Below, piece after piece: positions 11,380 to 21,867 of a DNA stretch of 64,000 nt. This DNA comes from Membranipora membranacea (Eukaryota > Bryozoa > Gymnolaemata > Cheilostomatida > Membraniporidae). Within the stretch, counting starts at the first letter, position 1; each line of letters opens with the position of its first letter. A program made the position numbers and the translations under genes. The DNA is taken from contig OU612071.1 in assembly GCA_914767715.1 (NCBI GenBank), positions 18,098,948 to 18,162,947 on the forward strand, written 5' to 3'. The notes below the pieces were generated by a model. The model worked only from the letters and a program-made list of their open reading frames with translations. It searched no databases and was not told the DNA's origin.

Positions 11380-13380
11380 TGATACCAGAACTGAAAAGGA
11401 ATTGACTGGCCCATTTTATAAGCGAAATACTGCTTACTGAGACAACTCTCGTTTTTATCGTATCAAAATACAAGGTTTGATTTTTTGAAGTATAGTTGTC
11501 TTGAATTTACTTGAGTCACAAGGTTTGCTTTCCATCAACTCACCAGGTCAATTGCCAAAGGCAACCCACTGCTTGTGACACAGTCCACTGCCCAAACTCA
11601 CCACATGCAAATGCAAATCAGCTGATGATTCATTATCAAATTGCGTGACTAGACATGACACCATTTTGAAAACGGGAATCACATCAAGTGAGGGCAAAGC
11701 TCACGGGTAGGCAATCAGTTCCATATGTATTTAGTTACATATGATGCATATGGATAATATATTTGGAACTTTGAAAACCACAAATATTTGGTTGAGAGCT
11801 TTTGTAATGGTTAAATATTTATGATATCATTATATTCCATTCTGATATTCCAATTCTGAGAAAGATTTAGCCTGGGGTTCTAGCCACCAATGGGGCTTTG
11901 TCTGTATTTTGAGTTGTGTTGGATATTGATGCTGTGGTGTTATCTACTCATGCATCAGTGTTGCGTTACCTCTATCACTAAGGCCCCTTTTTTGTTTTCT
12001 TCAAAAAAATAACATAAAATGGGCCTTTCTCAATGGACCTATACACTTGTGTTGTGGCTTGGTTTTGATTGGCTGATGACTTTTGGTTTGTTGTTGTGCT
12101 GAGTTGTCTATCCAGGTCGGGTTTTGATTGTTGGTTTTGTTGGCCTGGATAATAGTGGGAGAGATAACAACACCTTGATCCAAACTGGAAGTCATTGCAG
12201 GCCTTGATATATTTCTATTTGTGTTATTTTATTAAACACCTCAACAAAGCCATTAATATTTATATTATTTCTGAATATTTGACATTTTACGAATTGAGTA
12301 GGTGTAATCAATATATAAAAAACTCAAGTTCATTTATAGTCTCGATACCCTGTGATACCAAGTGAGAAACCTTGATGTTGTTTGGTATTTTTGTTTCTAG
12401 TATCAGTGCGGGTGTACGGACTGGATCCTGATGGGGCACAGGAGCATTTAAGCTCAGGACCTCTTGGGACCTCTTTATTGAAAGCCCAATGCCTTGTGTA
12501 TTGCACCTCGGCCGCTCCCTAGGTGTTATCATTATATCAAATGGCCGAATATAGCTTTGCTTTTCTAGATGAAAATTGTGCCAGTCATTGATTATTTCGG
12601 GCTTGTCTCATATTGGAATTAAGCTTACTGATTTGTTGGGTGGTGGTCTTTATTATCACTACATGACCCTGACTAAACACACCAACAAAAGCTACCCAAT
12701 CAAATTTGAAACAAACAGCCAATGACACAGCCAGAGCAGAATCAAAAACACTCTGCACATGTCACGCAACAGTGAAAGGTACATAGAGTAGATAACCCAA
12801 TACGAGCATGGAATAAAAGTGAAATATTCAGATACCTCCAGAGTATACTGAAAAGGCTCCCAATGCTAAGCAAGATCACAAATTTAAATAAAGTTAATGT
12901 TTTTCTCTTTGTGAATGAGCAGTAAATTTGTGTAGCTTGGATGATTGTTTTATTGATTGTAACTGGCTTTGCTGACTAGCAGAAATAAGTTATTCTTGCA
13001 AGCCTCATGGCTGAAAATGGGAAAACATAGGTACACAAGTAATATTGATTGTATTGATACAAAGGATAGAGATATCTAGACTCAAAGAAGGAGTTTCATT
13101 GTTGACTCTTTTCTACAGCAGGCGCTATACACTGCAATTATTTTATTTATCAGAATGCAATTACTAAGCATTTGTAAAAATCACAAAATGATGATTTGTA
13201 ATTAAAATAAAGTTAGCTGTCTTGAAAGGAAATGATTAGTGGGCTTTAGTAAAACTCTAAAGTCTATTACAATTTGTCAGCTTTGGGAAAAATAACCTTG
13301 GAATACATTAATTAGTCTATGGTCACTTGCAAGGAAAGGTTTGTCAGAAGTATGATTATGAGTTATTGTAAATCAGAACA
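11380..13380. other. no gene recognised
   Basis: I find no domain-bearing reading frame or splice-compatible exon. A T/G-rich stretch at 12040-12190 (GGTTTTGATTGGCTGATG) weakly resembles 24860-24910 and 44265-44310 and may be a degenerate interspersed repeat. Confidence 0.4.
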
Positions 13381-13384
13381 GCAT

Positions 13385-13545
13385 GGGCAGATGATTCAGT
13401 GTACCTTTTACAACTAATTAGAAGCAAGGGCAAATGATTCAGGATACCTTTTAACAACTAATTAAAATCAATGGCCAATGATTCAGGATACCTTTAACAA
13501 CTAATCAGAATCAATGGCAAATGATTCAGGAGACCTTTTACAAAT
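13385..13545. repeat. ~50 bp tandem repeat, about 3.5 units
   Basis: The unit contains AATGATTCAGGATACCTTTTA followed by ACAACTAATTAGAA. It recurs with small changes at about 13387, 13430, 13475 and 13520. It lies immediately past the WSC gene stop and so probably falls within its 3' UTR or flank. Confidence 0.8.
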
Positions 13546-13561
13546 GTTATGGAACATTAAG

Positions 13562-15356
13562 CTACTTGGCTCTTCCTCCCAGGCCTTCTAGCAGTTCAGT
13601 CTTGTACACTGAGTTTCTCCATACTCCTCCACACATTTGGCTGCTCCCTTTGCATTTGGTATTGCATTCTTCTTTTGGTCTCTCACCATACAATCCATAA
13701 GTGTTACCACAGGCACAGCTCTCAGAGTTTTGTACTCCTGACACAGGGTTACCTGGAAAATACATGAAAATAAACAAAATCATTACAAAAATATACGCAG
13801 TTCTGAATGGGCGCTAAAAACTGTCGCTGGCAATGGGTGTTGTAAGACATGTTGTAAGACAGGCCTTACAGCTCTCAAGGCTCCCACAGCATTGTTCGTA
13901 AATACAATACAGCATTGTTATACAGCCTATATCGCTAAAAATCCATTGTTCATGAGCGCTGTAAGACAAGTTGTACAACATGTCTTACAACACTCGTGTG
14001 CTGCATCAGACTAAGTACCTAAACTATGTCTTACATTGCAACACGGGCTGCACCAACATACCCTCTACTATGATTTTTTCATGAACCTGGCTATTGCATA
14101 CAGAACCGGACTTCTTCTGTAATTATACTTTTCTATGCAATTTAAAGTTGGCCGGTTCAAATAGAAAAAAATATTTGCTTTTTTTATTTGCTCAATATAA
14201 GAGAGACTGCTCGATGATCTATGAATGATAATTTGTCTTATTTCTGAATGCTCACTCACTGATGCAAAATATATAAAAAAAAGTTATAATAGGTTTGGCA
14301 AAGTAACTAACATTTGCTGGTTTTTTTAAATAAAATAAAATGCTTTACCTCTAGATTTGCAGATACTCTGACATTTTTCTACGGAAGCTTCATTTGCCAG
14401 CATTTTCCATAACACCACAGGTAGATCTCTGGTATTAGAGTCTTTGAAGCATCCTGCAAGAAAAACAAACATTTTCTTTAGATTGCAGAAAATTTTGAAT
14501 CTGGAATTAGAAATCATAACAAGATGAGAAATGAGGGCACAAATGATCTCAGCTACATCGTTGGCATCGGCATTATCTTAGTAGTTTTAGGGTTGGTATC
14601 TTTTTTTCTTACCTAAATAGCCAGTTGAGTAGACTGAGTTCTTTAATGAGCTGCCACACATTTGTGTTGAATCTCCCGGGCAAACCGAGTTACAATTGTC
14701 ATCGGATGACTCCCCATACATCCCGAATGAGTCGCCACACCAACATTCTGTTCCGTATTGAAGGCCGGCAAACTTGTAAGCTTCAAAAATAGCAACAAAA
14801 CATATTAATCAAAAAGCTCAAGATTGAAAGTTCTACTATTGACTGAATTTCTTGTAAACCATCAACATCACCAATCGATTTAGTGAATCATTGGTAGGTA
14901 AGCCAACAAAATCGGGTTGCAAGATGGCAAAATATCTGAGCGTAGTCAACATTAACTTCTGAGCTTTTAGCATGCCTGGAATTTACCTTTAGAGGTGCAA
15001 ACAGCAATGCAGTCTGTCACTTTATTTTCATGGCTTGTGTAAGCATAAACTGGTAGATCTCTGGCTGAAGCATCAGTGAAGCACCCAAGATAGCCTCCAT
15101 CTGTAACAATATTTCAGGTCATGATCCCACAAAATAAAATGTTTTTTTTAAACAAGCAAAATAGAAAAAAAATGCCGTGTAAACCTGATAATGTGACTTA
15201 ACCAAGATGTAAGTAATCATTTATAATACCATAACATGTACAGCGAAAAGTCAGCAGCTAAATATATGCATTGCAGCAATATATAATAATACTGACAAAA
15301 ATCGACTAACCTGTCAGCCCGATAAGCATCACACTAAGCATGATAACAATCAACAT
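13562..15356 (-). CDS. secreted protein with two WSC domains, complete
   Basis: Five exons: 15356-15311, 15100-14987, 14780-14613, 14453-14349, 13752-13562. They total 624 nt for 207 aa plus a TAG stop, all with GT-AG junctions and all introns in phase 1. Exon 1 is a 15-residue signal peptide (MLIVIMLSVMLIGLT). WSC 1 spans exons 2-3 (GCFTDASARDLP, CWCGDSFGMYG, MCGSSLKNSVY). WSC 2 spans exons 4-5 (GCFKDSNTRDLP, CACGNTYGLYGE, MCGGVWRNSVY). Each domain has the paired-Cys pattern and the R-D-L-P motif. WSC domains bind polysaccharide or act as surface sensors in fungi and animals. There is no transmembrane segment, so it is probably secreted. The same two-exon, phase-1 plan in both domains implies an internal duplication. 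A TATA box lies upstream. Confidence 0.9.
13837..13993. mobile_element. foldback/MITE-like element in last WSC intron
   Basis: 36 bp inverted arms (13837-13872 and 13958-13993) share GTGTTGTAAGACATGTTGTA. Each arm contains TGTAAGAC repeats. The whole element is 157 bp and non-coding. I see no clear target duplication. Confidence 0.6.
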
Positions 15357-15437
15357 ACTGAGTTACTTGAGGTTCTCAATGTTCTTTACCTGCAGAGCGT
15401 GAGCTGATGATTGCTTTGTATCTTACTATTGTTCGGT

Positions 15438-15447
15438 TATATATACT
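15438..15447 (-). promoter_or_regulatory. TATA box of the WSC gene
   Basis: On the minus strand the sequence reads AAGTATATATAACC, about 82-90 bp upstream of the ATG at 15356. This leaves a plausible 5' UTR of about 50-60 bases. It is inferred from consensus and position only. Confidence 0.5.
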
Positions 15448-15459
15448 TTTATTGTCATT

Positions 15460-17240
15460 CTACATCATCTTTAGGAATGTTATATATAATCTTTAGGTTA
15501 TATAGATAGTTACACTGATCAATGTAATCTATCATAGAATAAGGCAGGCAAGAGGAGGCGTGGCTTCATATCAACAACATACTCATTAATATGGATTGCG
15601 ACTTAGCACCCCCTTGATGAACTTATGAGCAAATAACTTACTAGTTGACAGAAAGGTTAATTTGCTGTACCTTATTGATACCTTCACTCAACAAAAAGAG
15701 AATGGAAATAATTGAATCCAAAAAACTAGCATAATAATACATGTTTTTTTTCTTTGATGATTGACAGTACCATAATTGATTCGATATCATCTGTGGAACA
15801 TAGTTCAATCACCTAAATGATGGCTGACAGTATCAATTCCGGAGAGAGGGGGAATAGGTGTCTGTGAGAATATCTAACCTAACATATGCCTCTCCATGTC
15901 TCTCACCATCTGAAGATCTAAGTGACCAACCAGTGATGAATGATCGACCTGAAAGAGAAATGCTGAAGTTCTGTGTTAGAAAACATCTCTGCTTAAATCC
16001 ATGTTAAAACAGGTAAAGAGTATGTGAATCTTGAGGGACACTTTATCACGATGCAATCCTCTGCCTGACTCTGAGTCATAATCTTGGTATATTTTACTTA
16101 TCTCAGGGGTATTACCAAGCTAAGAAAACCCTGATACAAGTACACGTATACATAACTGCATGGATTATCCATTTCCAAAACTAATCATTTCGACCAACTG
16201 TTCCAATTATGAGATTTGATACTCATCAAATCAAATGCTGTATTTAAGTTGTAAAATGATTGTAAATATGAGAGTTGCACTGGCGCTAGGGGGCATTTAG
16301 TGGTCTATCATAATCAAGGCTGTTATTACTCTTATGTCATAATAATGACCGATAATGCACTGCGCTTACAATGTGTCTACTTCACTGAATTAGATTCTTC
16401 TCTTAGAATGGAAATAGTATCATAGCGTTATACGGTTAGGACACTAAACACAGGGACCCATCTGACTGTTATCTGATTGGGTGTCCCTAGTAGCATGAAT
16501 AATTAGCCTGAGAAATTGTCTTGTTTACAAAATTGCAAACAGTAATTATACCCCATACAGTGTCGATGATTAGGGCATTTCTAGATTGCTACTAGGGACT
16601 GGCTATTTTTGCAAGCCCTTTGTTTTGCAAAAGAAAGCTAATGATGCTATTCCAGATATGGAATTCAATGGTCTACTTATAACAATAGAAGGCTTCATCT
16701 CTCATCACCTGAAACAATAGGATAAAGCTTTCCCATGCTCATAGCTTTATCGATAGCGACTTTGCGCCAATAAGTCGATGGAAAGCAAACCTCCCTGCAC
16801 CGGTTTGTCTTAGACTATAAGCATGAGAGTGATGGGCGATCATCACTGAAAAAATGAATAGTTGGCAGCCTCCCTGGTTGCGCAACAGAGTAAACACACC
16901 AATTGTGCCATAACACCGAAACTGACGAAATGCACTGAGGGTTCAATGAGATTGATTAAGTTGCTCATCAACACACAGGGGAGGTTCATGCTGCTGGAGC
17001 CAGCTATGAGGAAGTTGTACTAGAAAAGGCCTCGAAACAGCGCTTGACTCATGGTTTTTAGCTGAAGACCTGTGTGTTGTGCGGTGGTATGCGCACAACT
17101 GTATGTTGTATCTATACTATAGAAGTTTTCACTAGTCATCAGGCATCTGAACTGGACACATCTTAACCAAGGACACCAATTCCTTATTGTATTATTGTTC
17201 TTATTTCTATAATCTATAATATTTTCTACATATATATATA
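15460..17240. other. no gene recognised
   Basis: I see no coding exon with a recognisable domain and no structured repeat. This is an ordinary AT-rich intergenic stretch between the WSC promoter and the 0.6 kb repeat array. Confidence 0.4.
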
Positions 17241-17242
17241 TA

Positions 17243-17835
17243 TAGTATAAAATTATCTCAAAGAAATTGCTCTTAAATACTTAAGTACACTAAATACATG
17301 GTTTTATGGTTATGACCTATGTGAAACATTTTTGAAGCAGGAAACTGGATTTTTCAAGTATATTTAATAATTGTCTGAGTGCCAATTACCCCACTCTTAT
17401 GTCTTCTATGGTTAAGGTTAGGGGATATTCTCCCAGGAGATATCAAAACTCAACAATTGCAGCTTGTTATTATTGTACACAATTTGGACAAGATTCATAT
17501 CAAAATTTGAGACAAAGTTAAAGTCAAAACCACGTGGTTTTAACCCTTTTATCTTTTCTCACCAATTTCGTGTTTCGCATATTTATGACCGATCAAAATG
17601 TGAACAAGCACCAGAATCTGCCATTATTATAAAGTAATATCCCTTGCAGTTTGAACTGATGATTATTCATAACTGTGTATGAAGAAGTTTCTGTGCACTC
17701 AAGCCCTTAGAGCCAACATTTCAAGGCTTAACTAATCTAAACATAATGGATGCAGCACCATGTAGTGGTATGCCCAAACCTGAGTGATACTTGATTCTGT
17801 CATTTTAGCTCTTATGGTACAATAAAAATGCCCTT
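17243..17835. repeat. 0.6 kb repeat family, unit 1
   Basis: Unit 1 aligns end to end with unit 2 (17995-18592) and with parts at 19248-19685/20357-20480 and 39112-39577. Marker blocks are AAAATTATCTCA at the start, TACATGGTTTTATGGTTATGA, CCATGTAGTGGTATGCCC and the terminal TCTTATGGTACAATAAA. There is no open frame conserved between units. The AATAAA-like end suggests a transcript-derived or satellite-like origin, but I cannot place the family. Confidence 0.8.
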
Positions 17836-17994
17836 GAATAATTTACACTATTGTTCTAATACCCAATGAGAACCCTTGTCTCTATCTGCACTGATCAAAC
17901 CCAGAATAACAACAAGATATTGTCATTTTCCAATTAACTATGACTCAATTCTAGTCACACCCCATTGTTGTATCCTAGTTGCAAAATGATAATG

Positions 17995-18592
17995 AAATAA
18001 AATTATCTCAATGATGTTGCTCCTAAATACTTAGATACATTAGTACATTAGATACATGGTTTTATGGTTATGATCTATGTGAAACGTTTTTGAAGAAGGA
18101 CACTGGGGTTTTCAAGTATATATTTAATAATTGTCTAAGTGCCACTTACCTCACTCTTATGTCTTCTATGATAAATGTTAGGGGATATTCTCCCAGGAGA
18201 TATCAAACTCAACAGCTGCAGCATGTTATCATTGAGCACAATTTGAACAGGATTCTTATCAAAATTTGAGACAAGGTTTAAGTCAAAACCACCTGGCTTC
18301 AACCCTTTTATCAGTTCTCACCCATTTTGCGTTTGAATTTATGACCAATTAACAATGTGAACAAGCACGTGAAACTGCCATTATTATATAGTCGTATACA
18401 GTGAAGTTTGAATTGGAGACTATGCAGAATCGTGTATGGAGAAGTTGTTATGCACTTCTTCAAGCTCTTAGAGCCTACATTTCAAGACTTATCTAATCTG
18501 AAGATGTTGTTTATAGTACCATGTAGTGGTATGCCCAAACCTGAGTGATACTTGATTCTGTCATTTTAGCTCTTATGGTACAATAAATATTG
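17995..18592. repeat. 0.6 kb repeat family, unit 2
   Basis: Direct repeat of unit 1, about 160 bp downstream. It keeps the start, the internal CCCAGGAGATATCAAA block and the terminal TACAATAAA. The intervening spacer is shared with the region before copy 2 of the segmental duplication (near 39838). Confidence 0.8.
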
Positions 18593-19247
18593 AAATTTCA
18601 CATAGTTTCACAGCTTCACAAAAAAATGCATTGTATGGCTTGACGTAAAAAGTCAATTTAGACTAGTCATATATCAAAGAAAATCAAATTTTACGATGAA
18701 CACAATCTCTATGTATACATTCCACCTGTTTTGAAAGTTTTTGAAATCAATTTGGCTCCTCCATCTGCATTGACAAAAACAGCGTTTTCTGCCTCATTTC
18801 CTCCCTAAAATGACACAACGACATTGAATCAAGTTTTTGTTCAGATATTCGTTTTCAGTAGCTCGACAGCTTTCCAACAGTATATGATAAATGTTGATAT
18901 TCGGATCGGTCTTTGACATTACCTTAAAAGTGTTTTGTAAAAAATGTATAACAAATGCAGACACTCAGTGACTTGTTTGGTTTCCTCATTTTCTCCCCCT
19001 ACATTTTTTTTAATTTGATGCAGATGGCATTTAGAACAAACTGAATGATATTGTCCAGGCTTGGTGGTTGAATCACCATTTAATATATGGGATGAATGCA
19101 GTGCAATACTTAATGGTTCATTTTTTTGCGATCTCTATGTGATGAAACGATGTTGTTCTGCCTCAGGCTTAGAAAACCACGATACAGGTCCACATATCCA
19201 TACTGTCACTCAGCATGATAGATTATCCTTTTCATTTTCCAAGGACA

Positions 19248-20480
19248 CTGAGATAAAATTATCTCGAAGAAGTTGCTCTTAAATACTTGAGTACATTAGA
19301 TACATGGTTTTATGGTTATGATACATGTGAAACATTTTTGAAGAAGGACACTGGATTTTTCAAGTATATTTTATAATTGTCTGAGGACCACTTACCCCAC
19401 TCCTATGTCCTTTATGATAAAGGAGATTTCAAAACCCAACAATAGCAGCTTGTTATCGATCACAATTTGAACAGGATTCATATAATAATTTGAGACAAAA
19501 CCACCTTGTTTCAACCCTATTATCTTGTCTCGCCAATTTTGCATTCATATTTATGACCAATTCAAAATGTGAACAAGCACTCGAACCTGTCTTTATTATA
19601 TAGTTGTATACTCAGTGAAGTTTGAATTGCAGATTCTGCAAAACTGCGTATGAAGAAGTTGTTGTGCATTACTTCAAGCCCTTAAAGCATCCATGAAATA
19701 AGAATCTCTCTATGTTTACCTGAAACTACAGGTCATTCCCAACAGTTTGGTGTATTGTATGAATCCATATCCCAATCTGAACCTGAGATACAGGCTCTCA
19801 AAGTCAGCACTGTCACAGCTAGCTCAGTGGAATGGGCCATGGTTAGGGCTTATACAACATCATCTAGTGCTTATACGTAACACTCGGATTAATGGGCAGA
19901 GCTTAAATGGTCTGACAATGGCAAATTTGTGTTTTTGAAACAAGTGTTCCAGTGAAAAATTTTTAAAAACAAATTACACATTACTAGCCTGAGAGGTGAA
20001 AATGAGTTGTGAGAAGTTTGGGCAGATCCATCTGCTGGAAACTGTTATATTTTAGGAATGAAGTATATGTGGTAATTATTTACGCATAACCACTGATATA
20101 CATTCATATCAATGCCCATAACTATTGGACAATGGAAATAATATGCTTCAGCGAGCGCACTAATTGCTTTTGCACTCAACTGCCCGTGTGTTACGTCACA
20201 CTCTCTGCCAATGAGCTAGCTGTGACAGTGCTGACTTTGAGAGCATGTATCTCCGGTCCAGGTTGAGCTATGGATTCATACAATACACCAAAATGTTGGG
20301 AATGACCTGTAGTTTCAGGTAAACATAGAGAGATGCTTATTTCATGGATGCTTTAAAGCCAACATTACAAGACTCATCTGGCTTCATCTTACAAGCTTGA
20401 ATGAGGTGCCATGTAGTGTATGCCTATTATTGCGTCATACATGAATCCGTTGTCTTATCTCTTATGGTGCAATAAAAAAG
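19248..20480. repeat. 0.6 kb repeat family, unit 3, split by a MITE
   Basis: The repeat runs 19248-19685, is interrupted by the element at 19686-20352, and resumes at 20357 (AGCCAACATTACAAG) to end TCTTATGGTGCAATAAA at about 20475. The other units give the empty-site sequence. Confidence 0.8.
19686..20352. mobile_element. 667 bp MITE with long inverted repeats and TTAA duplication
   Basis: The terminal inverted repeats run for about 140 bp, starting AGCATCCATGAAATAAG, with few mismatches between arms. Direct TTAA flanks (19682-19685 and 20353-20356) mark the target duplication, as made by piggyBac-superfamily transposases. The uninterrupted site is visible in units 1, 2 and 4 of the host repeat (CCCTTA then GAGCCAACATT or similar). 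There is no transposase frame, so the element is non-autonomous. Confidence 0.85.
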
Positions 20481-21024
20481 CACTTTAATAATATATACTA
20501 GACATGCCGCGATCATAAATTCCACAAGGTTGTCGAGTTGTGAGTTCAAGATGGATGGACAATTGGCGATGTCATTAATAGTGCAAATCAAAATGGCTGT
20601 CCTTTCCATACCACCAATGAGGCAGACAGCCTGAGTATCGTTGTCCTAATATGTGGCAGAACTCCCCCCACAATTATTCTCAGTGAATACAGCCATAGAA
20701 TATATGGTATATTTATATATATTACATAAAAGTAAGGGGTCCTCCCCAAGCTCCTACTCGTTTTTCTTGACGCTGGCCCACTGAAGCTTGCAAAGCTCAG
20801 TGCAAAATAATCCAGGGGTATAGATTTAATGATGTAGTGGGTGTAAGTAGTAGTAAATAGAAGCCTTAACAAAACAGTTGGACCACCAAGTAGTAAAAAA
20901 GATGTAGATTAAATCAAGCTTTGCTGGCATTTGAACTCGGGCCTCTCGCGCATCAAGTGTGTTATAATTGTGGTATATTTATATATAATATCTAAACGTA
21001 GTAGTAACCATGCACCTGCTTGGT

Positions 21025-21115
21025 TTATTTCTGGCCCCTACCGTGATTTGAACTCAGACCTCTTACGCTGTGTTCGCGCACACTAACCAATCAGCCACAC
21101 CTGCCCACTGTTGCT
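21025..21115 (-). mobile_element. tRNA-derived SINE head
   Basis: Minus-strand GTGGCTGATTGGTTAGTG resembles a pol III A box and GAGTTCAAATCAC a B box, spaced as in a tRNA. A second B-box-like copy (GAGTTCAAATGCC) lies near 20925-20950. No cloverleaf closes, so this is a SINE rather than a tRNA gene. Confidence 0.5.
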
Positions 21116-21734
21116 TGACGATTTAGATTGGAGATGAATGGGTAAGGTAAGCTGTTGTCCACAATTTTTTTATTTTTAATTGATTTCAACCTTTCATGGC
21201 ACATATCAGGTAAAAAATATAATCGGCACACCCCCAAATGTGATTGAAGACAGGGCACATTCAAAAGCATGGGTGTTGGGATATTGGCTGCATTGTCTGC
21301 TCAAGATTGCTCTCTTTTTGTAGGCACCTTGGGGTATATCTGGGGGGCTAACCAAAACCTATAGGTATAATATACAGATATTGTCTGGCTGCATTGGAAT
21401 AACCTTTGATCCAATTTGTCTATGAGAGTTGTGTGTCCTATGTGTTATGTTTGTACACAATACTTGGAATCCGAAGTAATTAAGCCCACTGATCAATATA
21501 ATCAATGACGCCAATGAGTTCATTTGGGAAACTACGACTGTAGGCAATAGTGACCGAGAATGTCCGGCTCTATCAGTAACTTGGTGTCTTGCTTATCACC
21601 AAATCAATCGCAATGTATCAAACATATGACATCTAAACCACCAAAATATGTAATCAGGCATTGAGGATGTTAATGTATACTAGGTACCACTGCTAAGTTA
21701 CATAACTTAACTTTACACTGAATATTACATTGAC

Positions 21735-21865
21735 ACGGGACATACTGGTTTTATAGTAGTAGGCGATGAGCTGCTGCAGGTTTCGAGCCCACAATTTGCA
21801 ACGCTTGTGCATTATTGGACTGATGCCCCAAGCAACTGAACCAACTTCTACAACTAACATTTTTT
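21735..21865 (-). mobile_element. possible tRNA-derived SINE fragment
   Basis: Minus-strand TTCAGTTGCTTGGGGCATCA and GGGCTCGAAACCTGC are spaced like degenerate A and B boxes. It is short and diverged and the body is unclear. Confidence 0.3.
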
Positions 21866-21867
21866 CA

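Noticed and set aside
12001-12532. Two minus-strand frames of 64 and 74 codons
   Set aside because: No homology pattern, splice context or codon bias; composition follows a T/G-rich degenerate repeat.
18600-19282. 73-codon frame between repeat units
   Set aside because: No domain, not conserved in the other repeat spacers, and partly overlaps repeat unit 3.
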